Assembly (NCBI RefSeq): GCF_030463535.1
Contig: NC_132880.1
Coordinates: 26,248,487-26,312,486 of the forward strand
DNA length: 64,000 nt
Reading direction: 5' to 3'
Source: Salminus brasiliensis
Lineage: Eukaryota; Chordata; Actinopteri; Characiformes; Bryconidae
Below are positions 1-12,111 of the stretch, piece after piece; the first letter of the stretch is position 1, and the number at the start of each line of letters is the position of its first letter. Made by a program: the position numbers and the translations under genes. The notes beneath the pieces were generated by a model. It was not told where the DNA came from. It worked only from the letters and a program-made list of their open reading frames with translations, and did not search any database.

Positions 1-614
1 CCATGGCTAGCAACGTTTTAATCTTGCACATCTCAGGCGGACATGCGCACTATTCAGAAGTTATGGGACTGTATGTTAGCAGGGTCAGCTTTTAGCCTAG
101 CACTCAGCTAGCACCTGCATCACCGGCTCTCCTCTGGTCATCGCTTATGGCCCTCCAACTAGCAGTTGTGCTGAGACTGTCAGGGACACTTCCTCTAGTC
201 TCTACCTGTGTCTAAGGGTTAATTCACTAGGTTGGCTAACGTTAGCCATTATCCCTTTTAAACTCTTTCTTTATTGTTTTGAACTAGTCAAGACTGATGC
301 ATTTTGAAATTGGCTGAAGGATCAGTAAGAATGTAAAGGCTGCTGTGTGTAATGTGTCCAGTGTGTGTAGAGTGTGTTCATGGCAGACTGTGTGGATGTG
401 TTTCAGGGTTAAAGTGAGATGAGGTTTAGCAGCTAAAGAGTGAGGTGAGGTGACTGCTCCTCTCCTGTCAGAGCAACATGGTCTCTGAGCTAATCTAGCG
501 TAGCCTAGCAGTTCTCCCCTGCCCCCACCGTCCATATGCGAGTGAACGCACGCACACAAAAAAGCTATTTATATCGTGTTCACGCAGCCTCCCTCGTCTC
601 CCTACATGTGATCT

Positions 615-905
615 GTATCAGTGTATTAGAGTGCCCCATTTTCTGGCCAACATGCGAAAAGCACCAGCGAAGAGATGTCCTCGATGCAGCTGCCATTTTG
701 TAGGCCATTGCTGAGAACGCTTATCGACCGCTCGCTCCGCTGCCTCTCCGGCTGAATTAAACACCATCATCGCTATATTGTACGGCAATCGATGGCACGA
801 GGGAAGTAAATTACATATAGCAAAGGCTGGGGGATATTTCTTGCTTGAGAGCTGAGTCAAACACTTCTCCTGAAGAGGAACGAACAGCATAGTGACTGCG
901 GCAGT
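615..905. promoter_or_regulatory. candidate conserved noncoding element in intron 1
   Basis: This block has mixed base composition, several CpG dinucleotides, no tandem structure and sharp contrast with the AT-rich DNA to its right, which is how conserved intronic enhancers of neuronal genes often look in fish genomes. It includes a CAGCTG E-box-type motif (near 690) and ATTA-type homeodomain core motifs. Conservation itself cannot be seen from one genome, so this is inference only. Confidence 0.3.
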
Positions 906-1534
906 ACAACGTCATGCTTATGAGGGGTTTCGTCTGTCAGACAGGATGATGATGTGTATTTATCCAGCAAACATTGGGGCTAAAATGGGATGTTACACAT
1001 TTATACACTGCAAAAATGCTGCCGTTTTACCTAAAGTGATCTTAGCACTTCAGATAATATGCTAATTGATTGTGAAGCACTGATGATTATCATTATGATT
1101 ATTAGGGCTTCAGGGAAAGCCATCATGGAAAACTGAATTTTGCCCTGTGAACTGTTCCGTTCACTCCCTAGGTCATACAGTCCATTTTTGGAGCTGTAAA
1201 ATCATCCAATTTTGCATTAATTGATTTTGTGATGGCACAAAAATAATATATATATTTTTTATCTGGCCTACAGCACTGCCCATGCATGCTAAAGTTGTTT
1301 TAATAATAATACATAATACATAATAAGACAAAATATATAAAATAAGTTAAGCAAAGAAGATGTGTAAAGTATGCGTAAAGTATAAAATATATACAGAGAT
1401 ATTAACATATATAAGAATAATAAAACAATACACTAAATTTACACAAAAAAGAAAGGAAATGTACAATGCAGGGACGAGTTGACAAGTGTAAAGTGCGATA
1501 TAGTGGACGTACAACATAATGGTGTGCAACTGAG

Positions 1535-1775
1535 CTACATTGTAAATGAGGTTCCCCTGCAGTGTACACCAAGTTGAAGTAAAAGTTGATTGATTGAAAG
1601 TCTAATTAGCATATTTATATCATATTGTTATATGATTCTTATTCTTATTCTAGTATTATTATTTTTTTTATTCCGCTTCCTGTCGGCTACAGTGTAAATT
1701 AGGGTCCCCCACAGTGTACTCCAAGGAAAAGTTGATTTATTGAAGGTTTAATTACATATGTCATATGTATTTTAA
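1535..1775. repeat. duplicated LINE-tail-like segment
   Basis: Two related segments of about 85 bp, at about 1535-1620 and 1685-1770, share the order GTAAAT, a GGT/CCCC block, CAGTGTAC, CCAAG and AAAAGTTGATT-GATTGAA. This ending resembles the 3' tails of teleost non-LTR retrotransposons. The AT-rich segment before it (1290-1530) may belong to the same remnant. The family assignment is from remembered pattern only. Confidence 0.4.
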
Positions 1776-2149
1776 AGGCAAAGGAACAAAAATGAAGATG
1801 TAAAATGGTCATGATTAAAATGAACTCATTATTATAATTATAATTCTTATAATTATTATAGCATATAATAAAAATGTAGGGTATGGGTCATTTAAGGGAG
1901 CTAGGTTTATTACTTAAAACTGAATGTTGAAGTTCTTTTTTGCGCTATTCCTATAAAAACATCTTTATCAAAAAATAACGAGCCAAAAAAAAATGATATA
2001 AATGGTCGTTCTTTCTTCTTTACTGTGCGTCACCTAGCAGCATATTAATGGAGACAACAGTACAGAAGCCCCCATAGATCAGCGCTATCAGCACACATGC
2101 AGTGGTGCACTGCTTATGCTGAAAGTGCTCTGTCTAATTTATACAGTTC

Positions 2150-2420
2150 ATAATACTCGCGCAGCTGCTCATCTCTTGCTCCGTGCCAGACAACCTCGCT
2201 CCTCCTTGCCAACAGCACGCAGCTCGCAACTCTTTATTGGAATACAGGCCATTTATCAACGTCTGCGGCACTAAGAAATCCCGGCCTGCATTTTATTGCG
2301 AGCGGAAATGTTATCCGATTTGTCCATTAACCTGCCCTTCTTGGGAGCTCTGCCGAGTGCGTTTTCCTTTGTTTCTCTGCCCGATGTGTTTGCTCCTCTG
2401 GCTTGTGGGTGGCAGTGTCA
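2150..2420. promoter_or_regulatory. second candidate conserved noncoding element in intron 1
   Basis: This is a block of balanced composition with CpGs and no internal repetition, set between AT-rich flanks about 0.8 kb before exon 2. An open frame of 109 codons crosses it, but the translation is cysteine- and proline-rich without a recognisable domain, and no splice pair frames it. A regulatory role is inferred from composition and position only. Confidence 0.25.
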
Positions 2421-3257
2421 GCCAGCATGGATTAGAATGGCCTAGAACTAACTGCCCCCCCCCCAACACACACACATGCATACACTACTGCAAGGCCTGG
2501 ACTTATCACTGAAAACTGCAAAACCCGCATCAGAGACCTGCTCCATTTTGTGTAATTCTCACCATTGCTGTAAACAAAGTAACTCTTTTCAGTTTAACAT
2601 GTGAAATGGCAGCCAAATCCAAGAGTGGGCGACTCTGTTAGATAGACGCTGGGGAAGTTTCAGGGTGCCTGACTTTTTGATTTCACGTGAGATCTTTTTG
2701 GGGGGATTGTGGGATGGTTTCTTACCAGGTTTTTTGTTATGGAGGTATATTAAGATTAACTTGTAGATTAAAGCAAAGGCTTAAGTGACAGTTGATGAGT
2801 GTGTTTACATGAACAGCAATAATACGATCATCATTTGTCAATATACGATCATCACAAACGTGACAACGAATGCTTTTGTATGATTTGGCACCATTAAACC
2901 ACAAAACTAACATTTACTGTTTGCCAAGCAGCAGTAAAGGTGCACAGTGTGTATTTAGAAAGAAACTCATGTAGAGATTATTTAAGTGCTTGTAAATATG
3001 AACAGATTGTTGACGTTGTAAGAAATTCTGCTACTAGGCAATGAAACAGCCTCTCTGTATATATGAATATATATCAGGAGATTGTTTTATGGGGTCAATG
3101 GTTTCCTATCAATGTTGCTTTTTGCCAGTTAGCTCCCTTGTCAGACCAAATCTGCACCCTGTCCAAAATGAATTGCATTTACATGTAATCTCTATTCTAT
3201 ATGCTTAGGGTCAAGTCTGCACTTCTGACTCTATTCTGTCTGTTTGGACACTTTCAG

Positions 3258-3332
3258 GCTAAGGACAGCGATGATGATGAGGAAGTCGTCCATGTTGACC
3301 GGGGAAACTTCATGGATGAGTTCTTCGAACAG
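3258..3332 (+). CDS. stx1b: stx1b exon 2
   Basis: Seventy-five bases, phase 0 at both ends, encode residues 11-35: the acidic [15 protein letters not shown] stretch followed by NFMDEFFEQ, which leads into helix Ha. It is preceded by a TTTCAG acceptor and followed by the donor GTAAGG at 3333. Compared with mammalian 1B as remembered, positions 26-27 read Gly-Asn instead of Asp-His. The acidic cluster is a hallmark of syntaxin-1 N-termini. The exon border falls exactly where it does in mammalian STX1A/STX1B. Confidence 0.95.
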
Positions 3333-3414
3333 GTAAGGTTGGCTTCATAGTGGGCCTCCAACATTACTTTAACCTCTTTCTGCAGGCCTCCCAGTGAAGT
3401 GGTTGAATATTGCA

Positions 3415-3655
3415 GCTGTCCAATGAAAACATGTATCTCCATTATTGTCTGTTTTTCATTTTTTCCATGGTTTGAACACTGTAGCTGCTCTGTACACTGT
3501 GTGAATAGTTCTGGATGAAAGGACAATCAAAAAGAAATGCTCCAAAATGACTTGGAATAAAATGTTTTATTTTAACTTTCATTGAAATTTAAGAAGGTCT
3601 TTTCCTTCTCCTGTAAAGCTGCTGTTTTGGAGATACATGTTTTTCATTGGACAGC
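3415..3655. repeat. fold-back repeat, 27-bp inverted arms
   Basis: The arm at 3415-3440 and the arm at 3629-3655 are near-perfect reverse complements (GGAGATACATG, then TTTTCATTGGACAGC on the right). They enclose about 190 bp and could fold as a hairpin. The right arm and its left neighbour (GAAGGTCTTTTCCTTCTCC, GTAAAGCTGC) recur at about 39155-39235 and partly at 47705-47760, so this is a dispersed family, probably a MITE. No clear target duplication was found. Confidence 0.65.
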
Positions 3656-3959
3656 GGTGATGGGTGTTTACTGCAAATCTGCCTTTAGAGGAGTTATAGT
3701 ACATGCATGCTCATGCTGAACATAGTCAAATAGATCAGCACTTTTTGTAAGCTACCTTGTTTTTATTTCTGTATAAAAGATGCAAGTAACTTACATTCTT
3801 GTTGGATGCACTCAAAGGGAAGCTGCAGTCAAGGTAGGAAAGGCATACCCTGCCAGGCGTAGCTGTTTCTGACATTTCTCAAATTGCCTTCCATCATGTG
3901 TGAAGGACTGCTGTTGACTGAAAGTCATGAAGTGTTCTACAGTTTTTGAATGATCCTGC

Positions 3960-4260
3960 ACTGCAACAAAAAATGTACTTTAGCAAGTCAAACCATTTCA
4001 AATCTGAATAAACATCTAATGTTGCTTATTTTGAGATGATGAGAATATGCTAAGACTAACTTATTTCTAGAGATTTTTACTTGTTTTAAGTCGCTTTATC
4101 TTCTGAAAGTGTTTTATTTAATTGGCAGATAATTATGCTTGCTTAACAATGTGTATTTCTTAGAACAAGCAAAAGTATTTGCCAAAAGATTAAAACTGAC
4201 TTTAAACAAGCAAACATTCCTAGAAATAAGTTAAATCATCTTATAATTTTCCTACAACAA
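3960..4260. mobile_element. palindromic MITE-like element, copy 1
   Basis: The segment starts near CACTGCAACAAAAA and has inverted halves: AACTTATTTCTAG at 4058-4070 is answered by CTAGAAATAAGTT at 4220-4232, and TTTTACTTGTTTTAAG is answered by an AAACAAGCAAA block. A central part (TTTATTTAATTGGCAGATAATT) has clear relatives at about 7540-7800 and 35040-35250. No transposase is encoded. This is likely a non-autonomous DNA transposon; the superfamily is not determined. Confidence 0.55.
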
Positions 4261-4289
4261 ATTTAATACAAAAAAATTCCCTAAAAATA

Positions 4290-4830
4290 AATCCCTATTA
4301 GGCTGTAGAACAGTGGTCACAACCCTGCTGCTAGAGAGCTTCCAACAGAGTCCAATTCTGATCCATCTAGAACTATGGTTGGATATTTGACCCCTCTTCT
4401 TGACAGAATTGGTAGCGTTCAATGGCACGGACCCAGTGTTGGTTGGATTCTTGGCACAAACCTGATGTTTAAGCACAGTTCACATATTTTCAATAGGGTA
4501 GAGGTTAGGACTAGGTCAGGACCATGACATTGTGTTTTTGAAACACTCACCTTTCTTGTTGATGGTTTAAGGTTTTGCTGAAGAATTCGGAGGCAGTCCT
4601 CCTTCTATACTATTCCATTCACCTGCAATGTACCAGGTCCACTCACAGTTAAACAGTCCCAGAACACAATCCTACCACCATCTTGCTTAACAGTTGCTAC
4701 AGTGTTCTTAGGATTGAATGTCTCACCTTCACTCCTCTAAGCATACCTGTGGTCATTGTGGCCAAACATCTCGATCAAACCAGAAAAAGAACAGTTCAGG
4801 GAAATCACAGAAAGTCCAATATTGCCATGA
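4290..4830 (-). mobile_element. degenerate Tc1/mariner remnant
   Basis: Read on the minus strand, this segment retains the Tc1 transposase order: an 'E-M-F-G-H-N-D' stretch near 4770, then GETFNPKNTVATVK and a glycine-rich DGGRI stretch near 4735-4680, and upstream spacer sequence of the usual Tc1 kind down to about 4300. The frame is broken by several stops and indels, and both terminal inverted repeats are missing or unrecognisable. It is an old dead copy inside stx1b intron 2. Confidence 0.7.
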
Positions 4831-5203
4831 TGTTCATATCCATGATGAGTTTATATAAACATCAACTGTATATTGACATTATAATATCCATTAGGCAGCA
4901 AGGGCACACAGTGTCATTGATGTGAAGCACCAAAAGCTAAATACACTAACAGCGTCCCTTTGTGGAGAGACCTGCTAAATGTGGGTGAGTGAGTTACAAG
5001 CCAGATCTTTGAGGTGCTTTGCTTCTAAAAAAATTTTTTTTTTTTGAGAAACTGAACTATACAACGTGTTGCCATGTGTGAAGGGTGTTTGTAAAATCTG
5101 AAAACTGTGAGTTTAGAGAACAATTGCAGTTGCACATATTACTAAATATATGGGACAAATCCCAGAAATTATTAATATGATTAGCTGAGATATATTTTGT
5201 TAA

Positions 5204-5789
5204 CTTAGTATCAAAGGTGGCAATAAAGAAGTATAAGTACTTCTATAAGTAGATTTCTGAAGTATCTGTACTTTACCCCAGTGTTTTTGTCATTTAATAC
5301 TTTGTACTTTTACTCCTTACATTTAACAAGACAAATCTGTACTGTTTAATTTTAAAAACAGACTGGTTACTTTAAAATTGACATTTAACTGTTTTTTAAT
5401 TGCGCAGTTTCTAATCTGGCAGCTAGTCGCTTGTCTTACTCTTAGTAAATCTGAATTTGTGAAAACTTCAGTTTGTGTAAAACTTCAACAGAGATTAATT
5501 TTGGTTTCGTAATGTAATGGAAATGTAAATCATTTCCAGTTAAATCTTTGAACCACGCTGACAGATAACCTTTAACACACTAGCGTGCCCCACATCCCAC
5601 TTAAAATGTCATTTGTATGATACAAAGGCTGTACATATCTATCATTTAAAAATGGAATTACATTGAGGAGTGTCTGCTTTTTTTTACTTTCAAAAGTACA
5701 CCATCCTTAATTTATATCAGTGTATTTTTAAACCTGGTATTTGTACTTTTAGTTATGTATGGTGTACTTCTGCTACCTCTGCTTAGTAT
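5204..5789. mobile_element. hAT-type non-autonomous transposon with 8-bp target duplication
   Basis: The 8-bp sequence CTTAGTAT occurs at 5204-5211 and again at 5782-5789. Between them, 570 bp begins CAAAGGTGGC and ends with the reverse complement of CAGAGGTAGC, the hAT-type terminus (CAGRGGTNNC). Subterminal AAGTAC / GTACTT motifs are repeated inside, as in many teleost hAT MITEs. There is no coding capacity. The perfect duplication indicates a transposition event, not a recombined fragment. Confidence 0.88.
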
Positions 5790-5800
5790 GAAGACACATA

Positions 5801-6138
5801 GCTGTGTCCGGAACTGCCCTATTCACTATCCCCTATATTCAAAAATTTAGATCACTATATAAAGCACTATTATAGGGAACAGAATTTGCAGAGGTAGTGC
5901 ATTTGTAACAGGCAAGTGTGGTCTCTGAAGATCCCTCAGTCCCTCAAATCCCTCAAAGAAGCTGTATGCGAATCTTTAAGCCAAACAACGCAATGAATTA
6001 TGGGTATTTCCTGTCCACTAGGGCACATAATTTGTACGTTACTTATTGTGGACTAAAAAATCTGCACTATGTTTTCAGACATGACTACAAAATGGCAAAC
6101 CCCCAAAATAGTGAATAGGGCACACTTTCGGACGCAGC
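5801..6138. mobile_element. Harbinger-like MITE
   Basis: The ends are inverted repeats of about 30 bp: GCTGTGTCCGGAACTGCCCT and onward at 5801, and at the right the complement of GCTGCGTCCGAAAGTGTGCC, both continuing into CTATTCACTAT. The 338-bp body has no transposase. The structure matches the abundant teleost MITEs usually placed in PIF/Harbinger. A 3-bp target duplication is not clean. It lies only 11 bp beyond the target duplication of the hAT element on its left. Confidence 0.7.
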
Positions 6139-8897
<2,759 letters not shown>

Positions 8898-8899
8898 TA

Positions 8900-10299
8900 A
8901 TTTGTTTACCAGTAGGAATTTTACATGAACACTTTACAATAACAGACCCCAGTGACTAGCAGTATAAGCATTATCTAGTTGTTTGATGATAAGTGTTATT
9001 TGCATGTTAGTTCTTTCATTTCATTTAGTGACGTTATAAAAATGTAAAAATTTTTGAAAATGGAAGCAATTGGAAAATGGAAGCAAAACTAAGTTTTACT
9101 CATTTAATTCTCATAGCCAGTAAATCATCCAACTATTCTATACTGTTTTTACACAGTTACATAAAACAATTCATAGTAATTATAAAAGGAATAGTTATGT
9201 GTGTGAGTTGTGAGTATAACTATATCATTACTATACAACAATTAAATACTGTATAATTACTATATAGTTACTACTATAGGATTTCTATACAGTAACCAAA
9301 TAATGATTTGCAAACAATTGTTTTTTACAAGGTTTAGATCATCCACAATATATGACTTAAAGGTATGTCACTAAACATTCAATCAATTTTCTAGTTCTTA
9401 ACAGTCATTAACACATTAGTACATGATTAAGTTGCTATTTTATTAAAATTACTTACTCCCAGTTTAAACCCAGCTGTACATTTTTAACAGAATGAGACAC
9501 TAATCAGGCCTGGGCATCTACAACGTCCTCCAGATTTGTGTAATAAAGGCCTTGCAATCACTTTAAACCTGGATCTATAGTAATCCTTTTAATCACTTAC
9601 CTTCTCAAGGTCGAAGAACACAACTTACATCTCTAACTACAATTTTATGCCTGTTGGATCAACTGCATTGCAATGTATACACTTTTTGCCGTCATTATAA
9701 TTTTTCACCAGCCTTTTGTCAAATTTTCTTCATTTTTTGATAAAAAAATTCTGTTTATATTAATATGCAGAACATGATTCATGATTTATCAGACCAAAAT
9801 TAGTACATTATGGCAACTCGTAAAAATGCATTTGTCTAAAAGTGGTGATTCAGATGCATCAATTTTAAAATGTTATGAATAATTATAAAAATAATCCAAT
9901 ACATATGTATATCAATTTTTTTGGCTGAAATTTTATTATCATCCCAGAAGCTTTTAAGGTTTTAAAAGTTGCAGTATTTAATTTTCTTACCTGCTAAATC
10001 ATTGTGAGGGCACTGGAATGAATTCTATATGTATATGTGTGCATTTTATCACAAACTTATTGCGTGCCAGGTCCAACTCATGCGTTGTTCATTTTTGAGA
10101 AGATTTTTTCAGTTCGAATCCTTTCATCTGTCCATTTTTCAGTTATATTCTGTAACTGTGGACATCATGGAGGTACACACACATTTGATTGAAACATAAA
10201 TATTTTTTAGGGCTATGTAACGCCAGTAGTATGCTTTCAGTCAATTGAAAAAAACGTTCTAGTTTCAAAGCGTTTGTATTTCTCTGTTCTGGCCACTAT
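8900..10299 (+). other. AT-rich part of stx1b intron 3
   Basis: No exon, repeat array or transposon terminus is recognised. The DNA is AT-rich with many short TATA and TTTT runs. Confidence 0.5.
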
Positions 10300-10545
10300 A
10301 ATGCTGTCCACTGACGCCGTCCCCCCTTTCTGCTCTTTTGCATTGAGTCACCCTGTCCTTAACTCAGCCTGCCAGGGTAATGCGCCTTTTTCCTCCGCCG
10401 GCTGAGGCTTTAATCCCTGACGTTTCAATGCCTCCTGACAGTCCAGAGTCTGGGTTCGGTTAAAAAACCCTGCAGGGCATTTACAGCACCTTCAGCTCGC
10501 TTGGGATCTGCAACCATCTCCGCTTTCAACTGTCTACATCAACAC
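10300..10545. promoter_or_regulatory. candidate conserved noncoding element in intron 3
   Basis: An island of balanced, CpG-containing, non-repetitive sequence surrounded by AT-rich DNA. It contains TGACGTTTC (CRE-like half site), a GCATTGAGTCA AP-1-like motif and CCGCCGGCTGAGG. The regulatory role is inferred; the motifs are seen. Confidence 0.3.
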
Positions 10546-10599
10546 TTTCTCCATTCGTCAGCATTACAGCTGCACAATGTGGACAAAATATTACAAATA

Positions 10600-10830
10600 A
10601 ATTGCAGTTTATACTGTAGTGGTATTGTGGTCACATTATGAATATTATGCAATGAAATTGCAGGTATATTCTGCTATTATTGAGATTAAATTGTAGATAT
10701 GTTGCAATTCTTTTGTAGTGAGCTTATATTGCGATTAAACTGCAGTTATATTGCAGTAATATGTTAATTATATCGCAATTATATTGGGGTTTTACTGCAG
10801 TTCTTGTCTGGTTGTATTACAGTTAAACAC
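10600..10830. repeat. degenerate short tandem repeat in intron 3
   Basis: Variants of TTGCAGTTATATTG / TTGCAATTATATTG recur about every 16-25 bases with indels, giving a loose periodic pattern. It looks like an old, decayed minisatellite rather than a coding or regulatory feature. Confidence 0.5.
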
Positions 10831-11317
10831 TGTAACTGGTTAGAGGGTTATCTGCGTATTACAGCATATTTGTCATTATTGGAAAAAAGCCAATATCACA
10901 GTAATGATTAACTTATGATATATGATATCATAAGGTCATGGACATATGTAAATCACTTTTTTTCAGCATTGTGATGTTTGTGTTATGTTTATATTTTCTG
11001 ATGCATGATGCCTTTTATTTTCAGCATGTTTATTTTTCTGCATGCTTTGTGTGAAATTTGTTTTTTTCTTTTTGTGTTGTTCTCTCTCTCTCCCTCCTTC
11101 CATTCTTTTCTTTTCCTCCTCCCTTGCATCTTCCACCTGTCTTTTTCTTTTTGGCCATGCTGCATGAAGGAGTCCGGCGGCAGCTGAGTGTCTGATTGGA
11201 TTTCTGTTTCTGAGTGAGCAAACTACTACTACTGACCCCCACAGGAGATTAACAACTGCAGAGCAGGACACTGGGCCAAAATACAAGAAACATCTCAGGC
11301 GGTGTTACAAGGAGTAA

Positions 11318-12111
11318 CAAACTGCAGTACATTACTAAAATAATCTACACTATACTAAAACTATACTGTTATACTACATAGAGAATACACTTTACTAAAA
11401 CTGTACTATAACACTACATACAAACTACACTATACTAAAACTACTATAATACTACATAGAGACTACACTATACTAAAACTACTGTAAAACTACATAGAGA
11501 CTACACTATACTAAACCTATACTAAAACTGCACTGTAATACTACATAGAGACTACACTATACTAAACCTAAACTAAAACTGCACTGTAATACTACATAGA
11601 GACTACACTATACTAAACCTGAACTAAAACTGCACTGTAATACTACATAGAGACTACACTGAACTAAACCTAAACTAAAACTGCACTGTAATACTACATA
11701 GAGACTACACTATACTAAACCTATACTAAAACTGCACTGTAATACTACATAGAGACTACACTATACTAAACCTATACTAAAACTGCACTGTAATACTACA
11801 TAGAAACTACACTATACTAAAACTATACTAAAATTGCACTGTAATACTACATAGAAACTACACTATACTAAAAATACTGTAATACTACATAGATACTAAA
11901 CTATACTAAAACTATACTAAACCTATACTGTTATACTACATAGCAACTACAGTATACTAAAACTATACTAAAACTATACTGTAATACTACATAAAAACTA
12001 AACTGTACTAAAACTGTACTGTATACAATAGCTATATTATAATACTACATAGAGAAAAACATACTAAAAAGTAGTGTTATACTACAGAGACTACCCTATG
12101 CTACAAACTGT
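11318..12111. repeat. 51-bp minisatellite in intron 3
   Basis: The core unit is about 51 bp, reading ACTACACTATACTAAACC, TATACTAAAACTGC and ACTGTAATACTACATAGAG. About 15-18 full and shortened units are seen; central copies (11500-11800) are nearly identical and both edges decay, the usual sign of expansion from the middle. AT-rich, no ORF. Confidence 0.9.

Larger units (their letters stand above)
1..3257 (+). other. stx1b: 3' part of stx1b intron 1
   Basis: No exon is recognisable before 3258. The first coding exon of syntaxin-1 genes encodes about ten residues beginning MKDRTQEL; no matching ATG followed by a donor is found here, so exon 1 should lie upstream of the window. The stretch ends in the acceptor cttttcag-like tract at 3251-3257. 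It contains two blocks of balanced, non-repetitive composition (about 615-905 and 2150-2420), AT-rich filler, and a duplicated LINE-tail-like segment at 1535-1775. Open frames on either strand here show no domain or codon pattern that I recognise. Confidence 0.75.

Noticed and set aside
2183..2512. 109-codon open frame in stx1b intron 1
   Set aside because: No domain, no splice sites and no similarity I recognise; it overlaps a block whose composition is better explained as noncoding.
1..3257. Search for stx1b exon 1 (MKDRTQEL...)
   Set aside because: No matching ATG-GT exon found, so exon 1 is taken to lie outside the window rather than being missing from the gene.
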